From Thomasclavelia cocleata (lineage in GTDB: Bacteria; Bacillota_I; Bacilli_A; Erysipelotrichales; Coprobacillaceae): a stretch of DNA of 52,032 bases. Numbering within the stretch: the stretch's first letter is position 1; the number at the start of each line of letters is the position of its first letter. The notes beneath the pieces were generated by a model. That model was not told the DNA's origin. It was given only the letters and a program-made list of their open reading frames with translations, and ran no database searches. The stretch is taken from contig NZ_FOIN01000018.1 in NCBI RefSeq assembly GCF_900102365.1, forward strand, positions 1 through 52,032, written 5' to 3'. A program made the position numbers and the translations under genes. Shown in pieces: positions 17,593 through 25,669 of the stretch.

Positions 17593-17638
17593 TTTAAATT
17601 TAGTCAATAATTGTGTATAATAGTTATTGGTGATAGGA

Positions 17639-18103
17639 ATGAAGAAAATAGTGGTAATATCAGATAATCATGGACAGCAAAGTATGCTTGATAAAATTAG
17701 AAAATTAGAGTCAGATAGTGATTATTATGTTCACTGTGGTGATAGTGAAGCTTTAGAAGAACGATTAAAAGGCTGGATTTGTGTTCGAGGTAATAATGAC
17801 TGGATTGCAAGATTGCAAGATGAAATAGTTTTTGAAGTTGAGGGGGTTAATTTTTTAGTAACTCATGGTCATCGTTATGGGTATTTTAATCGTGAAGAAA
17901 TAATGGTTGATGATTTATTGAGACATGGATGTGATGTTTTATTATCAGGACATACACATGTCCCTCAATGTGATGAAATTAATGGTTTATATTTAATTAA
18001 TCCAGGTTCAACAACATTGCCACGACAAGGTAGTAATAAATCTTATTGTATTATTTTTGTTGATCAAGGCGAAATTAAGGTTGAATTTAAAGAAATAATA
18101 TAA
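17639..18103 (+). CDS. YfcE/YsnB-type metallophosphoesterase
   Basis: 154 residues with the calcineurin-like metal motifs in order: VVISDNHG (D-x-H, about 5-12), HCGDSE (about 34-39), RGNND (N-D, about 54-58), VTHGHRYG (about 78-85) and LSGHTHVPQ (GHxH, about 102-110). The MJ0936/YfcE subfamily hydrolyses phosphodiesters with broad specificity; the substrate is unknown. ATG 17639 follows TGGTGAT, with TATAAT at 17616-17621. It is the last gene of the gerM-side cluster, as ysnB is in Bacillus. Confidence 0.88.
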   Translation: MKKIVVISDNHGQQSMLDKIRKLESDSDYYVHCGDSEALEERLKGWICVRGNNDWIARLQDEIVFEVEGVNFLVTHGHRYGYFNREEIMVDDLLRHGCDVLLSGHTHVPQCDEINGLYLINPGSTTLPRQGSNKSYCIIFVDQGEIKVEFKEII

Positions 18104-18109
18104 AAATAC

Positions 18110-18138
18110 TTGCACATCTCTTTTGGATATGTTATTCT
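18110..18138 (+). promoter_or_regulatory. Promoter of the first tRNA-Arg
   Basis: TTGCAC (18110-18115), 17-base spacer, TATTCT (18133-18138). Confidence 0.65.
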
Positions 18139-18159
18139 ATATAGGCAATCGGAAGAGAG

Positions 18160-18236
18160 GTCTACGTAGCTCAGCTGGATAGAGCACACGCCTTCTAAGC
18201 GTGCGGTCAGGGGTTCGAATCCCTTCGTGGACGCCA
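18160..18236 (+). tRNA. tRNA-Arg(TCT), copy 1
   Basis: 77-nt cloverleaf: acceptor GTCTACG / CGTGGAC with discriminator G and encoded CCA (18234-18236), D-arm with TAGCTCAGCTGGATAGAGC, anticodon loop CTTCTAA giving TCT, and T-arm around GGTTCGAATCC. It reads AGA codons, the main Arg codon in such AT-rich genomes. It is identical over all 77 bases to the copy at 19078. Confidence 0.97.
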
Positions 18237-18250
18237 TTTAGAAAATAAGA

Positions 18251-18292
18251 AGTCTAAACACATTTATTAATATAGTGTTTAGGCTTTTTTTT
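18251..18292 (+). terminator. Terminator of tRNA-Arg copy 1
   Basis: An 11-bp stem (18251-18261 with 18275-18285, one G-T pair) followed by eight T's. Confidence 0.9.
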
Positions 18293-18371
18293 GTTTACTA
18301 CTAAGTTTAGATGAGTAGATAATTTGCTGGTAAATTGTTTAGGTATAAGGTGAATATGTGAGGTAGCTAAT

Positions 18372-18551
18372 ATGGAAGATTTAGATAAATTATTTGAACT
18401 TATTATAAAAATCGAAAAAGAATTAGACAATTCTAGCAATAGTTGTTTTAATGATGAAATGACATTGATGTTAAAAATTATTAATTGTGAATGTAACTAT
18501 ATTGTTTTATTAAATGATTATATAAGGCTTCAAAAATCAAAATATAATTAA
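18372..18551 (+). CDS. 59-aa hypothetical protein between the tRNA genes
   Basis: An open frame of 59 codons with GAGGT (18360-18364) 7 bases before the ATG. The product begins MEDLDKLFELIIKIEKELDN and ends LLNDYIRLQKSKYN: acidic, helical, with three cysteines (SCF and a CEC pair) and no membrane segment. I do not recognise it. The Leu/Ile heptad-like spacing suggests a short coiled coil. No clear promoter was seen, and the first tRNA terminator lies just upstream. It could be a chance ORF in AT-rich DNA; the ribosome binding site is the main support. Confidence 0.4.
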   Translation: MEDLDKLFELIIKIEKELDNSSNSCFNDEMTLMLKIINCECNYIVLLNDYIRLQKSKYN

Positions 18552-18611
18552 GTTATGATGCTTTAAATAAATTATGAAATATATTAAGTTTTAAGCTAAT
18601 AGTAATTTGAA

Positions 18612-18710
18612 AGTTCTTACTCACTAAAAATAAGAAATTTCAAAAACTGTTGTATTTACCAGTAAAACAAGAAATATTTTTTTACATTTATTCTAAAGTG
18701 GGTAAGAACT
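18612..18710. repeat. 99-bp element with 14-bp imperfect terminal inverted repeats
   Basis: The left end AGTTCTTACTCACT (18612-18625) pairs with the right end AGTGGGTAAGAACT (18697-18710), with one G-T position, across 71 bases. There is no ORF inside and no obvious target duplication. It could be a MITE-like remnant or a long-range RNA hairpin. Confidence 0.4.
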
Positions 18711-19029
18711 CAATATCATTGATTTAATTTTTTTGTTTATTGTTTTTGTCAGAATTCATTTTAAATGTATAAAAAAGCTTTACATATATTGAAATTATAT
18801 TAAATGAATTTTTAATACATCATTTTGATTGCTTTTAAAATATGTTTTTTAGAATTGTGGTATTATATAAAGAATAATATGTAAATTCATATTGAAATGT
18901 CACTTCTTATGTTTTAAGGGATTTAAATTTGAGTGTCATGTGGCTAAACAGGTAATATTATATTTAAAATGATATATGAATTTAATAAGAGAGACATGTA
19001 AAAAATACTAAAATTCAAAAAACTTATAC

Positions 19030-19058
19030 TTGCATATTTTTTTGTTTTATGCTATTAT
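19030..19058 (+). promoter_or_regulatory. Promoter of the second tRNA-Arg
   Basis: TTGCAT (19030-19035), 17-base spacer, TATTAT (19053-19058). The layout matches the first tRNA promoter although the flanking DNA differs. Confidence 0.7.
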
Positions 19059-19077
19059 TTATAAGCAGTTAATAGAG

Positions 19078-19154
19078 GTCTACGTAGCTCAGCTGGATAG
19101 AGCACACGCCTTCTAAGCGTGCGGTCAGGGGTTCGAATCCCTTCGTGGACGCCA
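19078..19154 (+). tRNA. tRNA-Arg(TCT), copy 2
   Basis: Same 77-nt sequence as the copy at 18160, including encoded CCA (19152-19154). It is followed after 10 bases by its own terminator. Confidence 0.97.
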
Positions 19155-19164
19155 TTTATAAATT

Positions 19165-19187
19165 ACACACTTCGGTGTGTTTTTTTG
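19165..19187 (+). terminator. Terminator of tRNA-Arg copy 2
   Basis: ACACAC and GTGTGT enclose a TTCG tetraloop (19165-19180), followed by seven T's. Confidence 0.92.
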
Positions 19188-19313
19188 TACTAAAATCCTT
19201 GTTTTATAAGGGGTTAGTATTTTCGTCTTTTCTTCACTTTTATTTTTTATATTTCGTTTTTATTAGTATTTTTATAAAATTCCACCATTGTCTCCAATAC
19301 GAACAAAGATAGT

Positions 19314-19334
19314 TCGGTATGAATAGCATACCGA
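19314..19334. repeat. Isolated perfect hairpin
   Basis: TCGGTATG and CATACCGA form a perfect 8-bp stem with AATAG loop and no T-run on either strand, so it is not a terminator. It lies just upstream of the tRNA-like remnant. Confidence 0.5.
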
Positions 19335-19339
19335 GTCGA

Positions 19340-19443
19340 AATGAAATCATCATCTCAGTTGTTACGCCTTATTTATCTATTAATTTTTGGGGAGATTTTT
19401 TTAAGAGCTTTGTATTACGAGGGTTCAAATTCCTCTGTCTAGA
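19340..19443 (+). pseudogene. tRNA-like remnant with intact T-arm
   Basis: GAGGG-TTCAAAT-TCCTC (19419-19435) is a textbook tRNA T-arm, followed by TGTCTAG and A at the place of the 3' acceptor strand and discriminator. About 70 bases upstream, ATCTCAGTTGTTA resembles a D-arm. No matching 5' acceptor (CTAGACA) or anticodon stem is present, so this looks like a decayed tRNA or an attachment-site remnant. A good terminator follows at 19488. Confidence 0.4.
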
Positions 19444-19487
19444 ATGTAAAAATATCTTTTTCGTATTCCACAGACATTAAAAAATTA

Positions 19488-19511
19488 CCTTGATATACAT
19501 CAAGGCTTTTT
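19488..19511 (+). terminator. Terminator after the tRNA-like remnant
   Basis: CCTTGAT and ATCAAGG pair around ATAC (19488-19505), followed by C and TTTTT. A plus-strand terminator with no intact gene ahead of it supports past transcription of the remnant. Confidence 0.8.
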
Positions 19512-19770
19512 ATTTACTATAAATAGGGAGTAAACTATTTAGAGCTGACATATAATGTATTGGAAACTTGAGTGTAATACAATTGTATTATTTATATTTT
19601 AGAGTAAATGATTTTGCAATAGTTATGGCAGAAATAGTTTTAGAATATGATATATATTTAAAATTTAAATTAATAATAATTTTTTAATCAAAGGGATCAA
19701 AAGATATATCTTTGCTAGTGGTTAGATAAATTTTTAATAATTGTGAATAACATGTGATTTTGTTAATAAA
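19512..19770. other. AT-rich gap with nothing recognised
   Basis: No ORF with a ribosome binding site and no convincing structure between the remnant's terminator and the convergent AraC gene. Confidence 0.5.
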
Positions 19771-19801
19771 TAAAAAATGGCAAATTATTTTTCGCCATTT
19801 T
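19771..19801 (-). terminator. Terminator overlapping the end of the AraC gene
   Basis: AAAATGGC (19774-19781) pairs with GCCATTTT (19794-19801); on the minus strand T's follow. The gene's TAA (19785-19787) lies in the loop. Confidence 0.8.
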
Positions 19802-20972
19802 GTTGTGATAGAGATTCTTGTTGATGATATACAAGTTTGGAATATTCACTTGGAGTAAGGTTAAAGCGTTGTTTAAAGGCTCTTGAAAAATAATGGATAG
19901 AACTAAAGCCAAGCATATATGCAATTTCTGTGACAGTGTACTTGTTTTCAAGTAATAATTTTTTACTACGATTTAATTTTAAATCAGTTATATAATATTT
20001 TGGTGTTTTATTAACGTTTGTTTTAAATAATGTTTGTAATGAACTGCGGGAAATTGAAAAATTATGGGTTATATCTTCAATTGATAAAGGCATGTTGATG
20101 TTTTCATCAATATATTTTGCAATTTGTTTAAATAAGTCATAACGATATTCTTGAATATTTGGTGTTTTAGGTGCACCTTTTTGAAGTTGATTATCTTGTA
20201 ATAAGTGAATTATTGTTTCTTGGAGATAACACAACATTAATGTTTGTGAATAAATATTTTGTTTATCACTTGTTAAAGATAGTTTATTTAATAAATTATG
20301 AAGATTATCATTAAGATGAAATACTGTATTTAATAATTTTGAATCATCATTGATATCCATTTCAAAAAGAATTGTTAAGTATGAACAAGTTTGATTATCA
20401 CCAACTTTTTGTTGATGAAATTGGTTAGGTCCATAAATCATTAAGTCATCAGCATGCAGAGTATACCAAGTATCTTCAACAAAGCAGTCTAAGCTGCCAT
20501 GATCAATGTATGTAAGTTCATAAAAATTATGTTGTTCACCTCTAAAGTAGTAGTCTGGTTTTTTGATATTGTAATAACACCCAACAATCTGTGGAATTGA
20601 TAAAACTGGGACAATTGGCCGATAGATATATGGTTTCATAAGATTTAAAGCAATAAATTTAGCATCATGGGGGATGATTAATTTGACTGTCTGTTTCTTA
20701 TTTTGAGGGATGATATTAAAATATTGAAATGGTTTAATAATTAAGTTTAGACGAATAGAAAATAAATCGAACTGATGTAAGTCTTTACTAACGACAATAT
20801 TTGCGAAATTAGCTGACTCAACTCGTATTTCTTTATCACAATAAAACATTGTTGTTAATAGATGGCTAGAGATAGCAATCTCTTTATAAATGTATTTATT
20901 TTTTTTATTGAAAGCTTCGTTATAAACAAAACCATATTTTTGAAATTGTATATTTGTTGTTTTGCAAAGCAT
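19785..20972 (-). CDS. AraC-family transcriptional regulator with extra N-terminal domain
   Basis: 395 residues in three parts. The C-terminal about 100 residues hold two helix-turn-helix motifs (ISRSSLQTLFKTN and VTEIAYMLGFSSIHYFSRAF, then FNLTPSEYSK). Before this lies a cupin-type sensor (about 165-235, FYELTYIDHGSLDCFV … LMIYGPNQFHQ). The first about 150 residues form an additional beta-rich region I cannot name. This is longer than the usual 280-300 residue cupin-AraC protein. The effector is unknown, though sugar or mucin-derived ligands are common for such regulators. No likely target operon lies beside it. The start follows AAAGGAGTGGAG. Confidence 0.85.
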   Translation of the reverse strand: MLCKTTNIQFQKYGFVYNEAFNKKNKYIYKEIAISSHLLTTMFYCDKEIRVESANFANIVVSKDLHQFDLFSIRLNLIIKPFQYFNIIPQNKKQTVKLIIPHDAKFIALNLMKPYIYRPIVPVLSIPQIVGCYYNIKKPDYYFRGEQHNFYELTYIDHGSLDCFVEDTWYTLHADDLMIYGPNQFHQQKVGDNQTCSYLTILFEMDINDDSKLLNTVFHLNDNLHNLLNKLSLTSDKQNIYSQTLMLCYLQETIIHLLQDNQLQKGAPKTPNIQEYRYDLFKQIAKYIDENINMPLSIEDITHNFSISRSSLQTLFKTNVNKTPKYYITDLKLNRSKKLLLENKYTVTEIAYMLGFSSIHYFSRAFKQRFNLTPSEYSKLVYHQQESLSQQNGEK

Positions 20973-21052
20973 AGCTCCACTCCTTTTAATAATCTAATTG
21001 TATTTTATAACAACGTTGATAAAAATAAAACAAAATAATTAAAAAAACTTAT

Positions 21053-21079
21053 ATAAATAAAATGACGGTATGACCGTCA
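21053..21079 (-). terminator. Terminator of the YeiH gene
   Basis: TGACGGT (21063-21069) and ACCGTCA (21073-21079) form a 7-bp stem, followed on the minus strand by TTTTATTTAT; it begins next to the stop codon. Confidence 0.8.
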
Positions 21080-22084
21080 CTAAAATAAACCTAATAAAAC
21101 CTGCATTAATAAACATACTCCAGTGATTGCTACCCAACAGCTAAACCCTAATAAAATAGGTTTGCCCCCACTTTTTACTAATTTTACGATATTAGTATTT
21201 AATCCAATTGCACCCATTGCCATAACAATAAAGAATTTACTTAATTCTTTGATTGGAGCAGTAGTAGTATTTGGTAAATTAAAAACTGTTGTAATTATAG
21301 AGGCTAAGACAAAGAATAAAATAAAATATGGAAAAATCTTTTTTAAATTTACTTTACTATTACTTTTTTCTTTATCACGAGTTCGCTTAAATGCTAAAAA
21401 TAAGGTGATTGGAATAATTGCTAGAGTCCTTGTAAGTTTTACAATAGTTGCCTGATCTAACGTATTGCTGCCATGAATTCCATCCCAGGCAGTAGCTGTG
21501 GCAGTAACAGAAGAAGTATCATTAACAGCACTTCCTGCAAATAAACCAAAACCATCATTTGATAAACCTAGTATTCCACCTAAAGTAGGAAAAACTAAAG
21601 CTGCTAAAATATTAAAAAGAAAAATTACTGAAATGGCTTGGGCAATTTCTTCATCATCAGCTTCAATAACTGGTGCTGTAGCAGCAATAGCTGAACCACC
21701 ACAGATAGAAGAACCAACCCCAATCAAGGTAGCTGTTTTTGAAGGAATTTTTAAAATTCTGTATAAAACATAAGCGACAACTAGTGATACTGTAATAGTA
21801 GAAATAATAATAGGTAACGATGAACTGCCGATTTTTAGAATATCTTTTAAATTCATTCCAAATCCTAATAAGATTACAGCATACTGTAAGATTTTTTTTG
21901 AAGTATAAGTTACCCCGCTTTGAATCTTACTTTTATCTTTGAAAAAATGAGTGATGATCATTCCAATGATGATTGCAAAAACTGGACCTCCAATTAATGG
22001 ATATAATTTTCCTAAATAACAGGCTGGTAAAGAAATTGCTAAACATAAAATGATACCTAAAGCATTAGTTTTAATTTTATTCAT
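21080..22084 (-). CDS. YeiH/UPF0324 family putative sulfate exporter
   Basis: 334 residues with about ten membrane helices, of the PSE (YeiH, UPF0324) family. Landmarks are [51 protein letters not shown] and [19 protein letters not shown]. The last two are the conserved polar loops of the family. ATG 22084 has AGGGAG 6-7 bases upstream; the frame is open to 22117 but those extra codons carry no ribosome binding site. It is divergent from a LysR-type regulator, the usual yeiH-yeiE/cbl arrangement, so that protein probably controls it. Substrate is annotated as sulfate or sulfonate by family only. Confidence 0.85.
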   Translation of the reverse strand: MNKIKTNALGIILCLAISLPACYLGKLYPLIGGPVFAIIIGMIITHFFKDKSKIQSGVTYTSKKILQYAVILLGFGMNLKDILKIGSSSLPIIISTITVSLVVAYVLYRILKIPSKTATLIGVGSSICGGSAIAATAPVIEADDEEIAQAISVIFLFNILAALVFPTLGGILGLSNDGFGLFAGSAVNDTSSVTATATAWDGIHGSNTLDQATIVKLTRTLAIIPITLFLAFKRTRDKEKSNSKVNLKKIFPYFILFFVLASIITTVFNLPNTTTAPIKELSKFFIVMAMGAIGLNTNIVKLVKSGGKPILLGFSCWVAITGVCLLMQVLLGLF

Positions 22085-22191
22085 ATGTATCTCCCTTCGA
22101 TCGATGTTATTATACACAATTAAAACAATAAATAAAAATTATATATATTTATATAATGATAAAAATATGTTATGATTGATGAGGTGATAAA

Positions 22192-23070
22192 ATGTTAGAT
22201 TTTCGAATTGATACCTTTTTAGCAGTATGTAAATTTATGAATTTTACTAAAGCTAGTCTATACTTAAATATTACCCAACCTGCTGTTTCTAGTCATATTC
22301 GTTATCTTGAAAATTATTATAATATTACATTGTTTTATTATTTAGGAAAAAAGATGCAATTGACAAATGAAGCAAAAATATTATTAGAATATGCAACTAC
22401 ACTAAAACATGATGACATATTTTTAAAAAAAAGATTTCAAGATATGAAGATGAAACAGACATTGGTTTTTGGAGCTACTTTAACAGTAGGTGAATATATG
22501 ATGCCAAATGTAATTGATCATTTTTTAAGTACAGAAAACAATGTGATGATAAAAATGAAGGTTGCAAATACTAAAAAATTATTGAGTTATATGAATGAAG
22601 GTAAGATTGATTTTGCTTTAGTAGAAGGATATTTCAATAAGATGGAGTATGATTACTTATATTATTGTCAAGAGTTATTTGTTTGTGTTGGTTCAAAAGA
22701 ATTTGGGATTGATGCTGTTGATGATATGTCTGAGTTATTTAAATATAATTTGATTATTCGTGAAGAAGGGTCAGGATCTAGAGAAATAATTGAACAATAT
22801 CTAAGTGATCAGAATCTAAGTATTAATGATTTTAATAATTTAATTGAGATAAGTAATATTAATACTATAAAGCAATTGGTTAGTAATAATCATGGGATTA
22901 CTTTTATATATCGTGTTGCAGTTGAAAAAGAATTGGAAATAGGGTTATTAAAAGAAATAAAAATAGCTGGTTTGTCAATTAAACATGATATTAATTTTGT
23001 TTGGCGAAAAAATAGTGTTTTTGCAGATTATTATCGACAATTATTTAATCAGTATTTTGAGGTTGAATAA
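22192..23070 (+). CDS. LysR-type regulator, probably of the divergent exporter gene
   Basis: 292 residues: N-terminal winged helix (FMNFTKASLYLNITQPAVSSHIRYLE, given in two pieces: FMNFTKASLYLN and ITQPAVSSHIRYLE, about 13-38), a linker helix, then a periplasmic-binding-protein-like effector domain (about 90-290, with IIREEGSGSREIIEQYL near 185). The CysB/CysL/YeiE-type domain often senses sulfur or nitrogen metabolites; the ligand here is unknown. TATGAT (22171-22176) stands 5 bases before AGGTGAT and the ATG. The 107-bp divergent gap holds an imperfect dyad ATAATG…TGTTAT around 22155-22172 that could be its operator. Confidence 0.85.
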   Translation: MLDFRIDTFLAVCKFMNFTKASLYLNITQPAVSSHIRYLENYYNITLFYYLGKKMQLTNEAKILLEYATTLKHDDIFLKKRFQDMKMKQTLVFGATLTVGEYMMPNVIDHFLSTENNVMIKMKVANTKKLLSYMNEGKIDFALVEGYFNKMEYDYLYYCQELFVCVGSKEFGIDAVDDMSELFKYNLIIREEGSGSREIIEQYLSDQNLSINDFNNLIEISNINTIKQLVSNNHGITFIYRVAVEKELEIGLLKEIKIAGLSIKHDINFVWRKNSVFADYYRQLFNQYFEVE

Positions 23071-23095
23071 TCTTAAAAATATAGTTATTTTTACA

Positions 23096-23123
23096 TTGCA
23101 AAATAATATAGGATCGTTATAAT
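23096..23123 (+). promoter_or_regulatory. Promoter of the 44-aa orphan gene
   Basis: TTGCAA (23096-23101), 16-base spacer, TATAAT (23118-23123). Confidence 0.65.
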
Positions 23124-23145
23124 AGTGTGATGAGGGGTGATGAAT

Positions 23146-23280
23146 ATGCCTTTGACAGATGATGATTTTTTAAAAGATAGTAAATTAGAGCTTTATAATG
23201 AGGTAATTGAAAGTCTACAAGCTCAAGAACATAACGATGATGATATTAATTATCAATTTGATTTAGAAGATGAAAAGTAA
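23146..23280 (+). CDS. 44-aa acidic hypothetical protein
   Basis: A 44-codon gene with its own promoter, a GGGTGAT ribosome binding site (23135-23141) at 4-base spacing, and a strong terminator directly after the stop. The product begins MPLTDDDFLKDSKLELYNE and is strongly acidic (Asp/Glu-rich throughout), with a probable amphipathic helix about 8-27 and an acidic tail ending DLEDEK. It has no membrane segment or cysteine. I do not recognise the family. Placed just before the YsoA-like TPR gene, it may be a small partner protein, but that is only positional. Confidence 0.65.
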   Translation: MPLTDDDFLKDSKLELYNEVIESLQAQEHNDDDINYQFDLEDEK

Positions 23281-23307
23281 ATGATGTATCAATGATACAT
23301 CATTTTT
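23281..23307 (+). terminator. Terminator of the 44-aa gene
   Basis: ATGATGTATC and GATACATCAT form a perfect 10-bp stem with a 3-base loop (23281-23303), then T's. It starts at the base after the stop codon. Confidence 0.88.
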
Positions 23308-23318
23308 AAGGAGAATGT

Positions 23319-24242
23319 ATGATTGAAGAATATATTGCAAATAATCAATTTCAGGATGCTTTAGATCTATTAACTGATTTAGATGATGAAACAGTTCGTT
23401 ATCAAAGATTGGTTTGTTTATATGGATTGGGTGAGTATCATAGAGCTAAAGCAGAAGGAATGTTAGCTAAAGCAAAAGCAAGTAATACATATTATGATGT
23501 TATAAGTATTTATATAGCTTCATTAAAGGAATTAGAGGAATTTGAAGAAGCAATTGATATTGTAGTTGAGGAATTATCAATGCCTTATATTCCTTATGAA
23601 TATGAAACTGTCTTTAATGCTGCTCATGATGAATTATTATTAGCTAAAAGAGAAGCTAATGAAGGGATGGAACGACACAATAATGCTTTTAGTTTAGAAG
23701 ATATGGAAAATATCTTGATGAAGGATATTTTGAATGAAGATCTTTTATATATGGCAATTGAACAAATGGAAGGGATCAATATTCGTCGTCTTTTACCAGC
23801 CATTAGAATCTTTTTAAAAGATAGTAGTAAACCAAGTTTTGCTAAAAGCTTATTAATTGAGTTAATGATTGATCAAGAGATTGATGAAGATATGATATTG
23901 ATTAAAAATGGAATTGAATATGATATTAATCCTAGTTATGCACCATTAGTATTAAATCAAGAAGTTGGTGGAACAATTTTAGCATTATTGAGTGAAGGAA
24001 TTGAGGATGAAAATCCATCTTTATTTTGCCTTTGTGAGCAGTTTTTAAATTACTATTTGTATTTGATCTATCCTAAATATATAAATGAGTATGATTATCG
24101 TTCACTTGCAGCTGCTATTCATTATCATTTGGCTTCGATGCAATATATTGATTTAGAGATAGATGATATAGAAATGCTTTATAATTGTGATGAAGAAGAA
24201 ATTTTAGAAAAATTAAATGAAATTAAACAAATTGAATATTAA
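23319..24242 (+). CDS. YsoA-like TPR-repeat protein
   Basis: 307 residues, almost entirely helical and acidic. The N-terminal half contains TPR-like helix pairs (NNQFQDALDLLTDL, VCLYGLGEYHRAKAE, LKELEEFEEAIDIVVEE, about 8-90); the second half is helical without a clear motif. It lies directly upstream of tig, where Bacillus has the TPR protein YsoA, so I call it a YsoA counterpart on position and fold. Its molecular role is unknown; TPR proteins usually bind other proteins. AAGGAG precedes the ATG by 7 bases. It may be read from the 44-aa gene's promoter despite the terminator between them. Confidence 0.7.
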   Translation: MIEEYIANNQFQDALDLLTDLDDETVRYQRLVCLYGLGEYHRAKAEGMLAKAKASNTYYDVISIYIASLKELEEFEEAIDIVVEELSMPYIPYEYETVFNAAHDELLLAKREANEGMERHNNAFSLEDMENILMKDILNEDLLYMAIEQMEGINIRRLLPAIRIFLKDSSKPSFAKSLLIELMIDQEIDEDMILIKNGIEYDINPSYAPLVLNQEVGGTILALLSEGIEDENPSLFCLCEQFLNYYLYLIYPKYINEYDYRSLAAAIHYHLASMQYIDLEIDDIEMLYNCDEEEILEKLNEIKQIEY

Positions 24243-24277
24243 ACTCACAAAAATTAGGATATTAATGTTCAAAAAAG

Positions 24278-24306
24278 TTGAATTAATAATATTGTTAGTA
24301 TATAAT
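24278..24306 (+). promoter_or_regulatory. Promoter of tig
   Basis: TTGAAT (24278-24283), 17-base spacer, TATAAT (24301-24306), 29 bases before the ATG. Confidence 0.75.
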
Positions 24307-24335
24307 ACGTGATGAAACTAAAGAAGGAGAATTGT

Positions 24336-25619
24336 ATGAAAATCGATAATAAAAAATTAGAAAATGCGATTGTTGAATTAACAGTAGCATTTGATGTAGA
24401 TGAATGGAAAGAAACTCAAAAAAAAGCATTAAACAAATTAGCTAAAAAAGTTAAGATTGATGGATTTAGACCAGGGAAGGCACCTATTGCTATGGTTAAA
24501 GCAAGAGTATCTAAAGGTAGTATCTTAGAAGAAGCTACTGATATGATCTTACAAGCAAACTTTGTTAAAATCTTAAATGATGCTAAGGTTGAACCATTAG
24601 CACAACCAGCTTTAAATATTAATAAAGTAAGTGAAGAAGAATTAGAAGTAAGAATATTAGTTCCTGTAAAACCTGAAGTTGAACTTGGAGAATATAAGGG
24701 ATTAGAAGTTAAGAAAACACGTGTAACAGTAACTAAAAAAGAAATTGAAGAACAATTAACAAATTATCAAAGTCAATTTGCTGAATTATCAGTAAAAGAA
24801 GATGGAAATGTTGCTGATGGTGACACTGCTGTGATTGATTTTGAAGGATTTATTGATGGTGTTGCTTTTGAAGGTGGAAAAGGTGAAAATTATCCATTAG
24901 AGATTGGTAGTGGTTCATTTGTTTCTGGATTTGAAGAACAATTAGTTGGTATGGGTGTTGATAAAGAAGAAGAAATTAAAATTACATTCCCAAAAGATTA
25001 TGGAGCTGTAGATTTAGCTGGAAAAGAAGCTGTTTTTAAAGTAACTGTTCATGAAATTAAAGAAAAACATTTACCTGAAATTGATGATGAATTAGCTAAA
25101 GATGTTAATATTGATGGTGTTGAAACTTTAGATCAATTAAAGGATCATATCAAGGCTAATATCAAAAATCGTAAAGAAAATGAAAATGAACAAAAATTCA
25201 TGGATGATATCTATGATGCATTGATTGCTAATTCAAAAGTTGAAACTAGTGAAGCTTTATTAAAAGAAGAACAAGAAATGTTATTAAAAGAAATTGAACA
25301 AAATTTACAAAGACAAGGTTTAAACTTTGAAGTATATGAACAATTTACTGGTAAGAATAAGGATGCAATTAAAGAAGATGTAAAACCACAAGCAGAGAAA
25401 CGTGTTAAAATAAATGCTATTCTTGCTGCTATTATTGAAGAAGAAAAATTAGTTGTTAGTGATGAAGAATTAGAAACTGAATTACAAACAATTGCAGATT
25501 ATTATAAAAAAGAGTTAGCTGAAGTTAAGAAAATTTTTGAAGGAAATATGAGCCGAATCGAAAATGATTTATTAACTCGTAAAGCTATTGAATTAGTAAA
25601 AGATAACTTAAAGAAATAA
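24336..25619 (+). CDS. tig: Trigger factor, ribosome-associated chaperone
   Basis: 427 residues. The N-terminal ribosome-binding domain (about 1-110) carries the signature GFRPGKAP at 43-50. The FKBP-type prolyl isomerase domain spans about 150-235 (VADGDTAVIDFEGFIDG, IGSGSFVSGFEEQLVGM). The rest is the helical C-terminal chaperone domain. It binds the ribosome exit tunnel and shields nascent chains. ATG 24336 follows AAGGAG; an upstream in-frame start at 24309 lies between the promoter and this site and is less likely. Bacillus has clpX and lonB next; here lon follows directly. Confidence 0.96.
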   Translation: MKIDNKKLENAIVELTVAFDVDEWKETQKKALNKLAKKVKIDGFRPGKAPIAMVKARVSKGSILEEATDMILQANFVKILNDAKVEPLAQPALNINKVSEEELEVRILVPVKPEVELGEYKGLEVKKTRVTVTKKEIEEQLTNYQSQFAELSVKEDGNVADGDTAVIDFEGFIDGVAFEGGKGENYPLEIGSGSFVSGFEEQLVGMGVDKEEEIKITFPKDYGAVDLAGKEAVFKVTVHEIKEKHLPEIDDELAKDVNIDGVETLDQLKDHIKANIKNRKENENEQKFMDDIYDALIANSKVETSEALLKEEQEMLLKEIEQNLQRQGLNFEVYEQFTGKNKDAIKEDVKPQAEKRVKINAILAAIIEEEKLVVSDEELETELQTIADYYKKELAEVKKIFEGNMSRIENDLLTRKAIELVKDNLKK

Positions 25620-25643
25620 AAAGGCGCTCATGCGTCTTTTTAG
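25616..25643 (+). terminator. Terminator between tig and lon
   Basis: AAAAAGGCGC and GCGTCTTTTT pair around TCAT, with one G-T pair, ending in T's. It overlaps the tig stop codon. Confidence 0.8.
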
Positions 25644-25669
25644 TAAAATAGAAAATAGGAGGAATTAAA

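Noticed and set aside
21123-21773. Plus-strand open frames of 110 and 91 codons inside the YeiH gene
   Set aside because: Antisense to a conserved membrane transporter; composition reflects the complementary helix codons.
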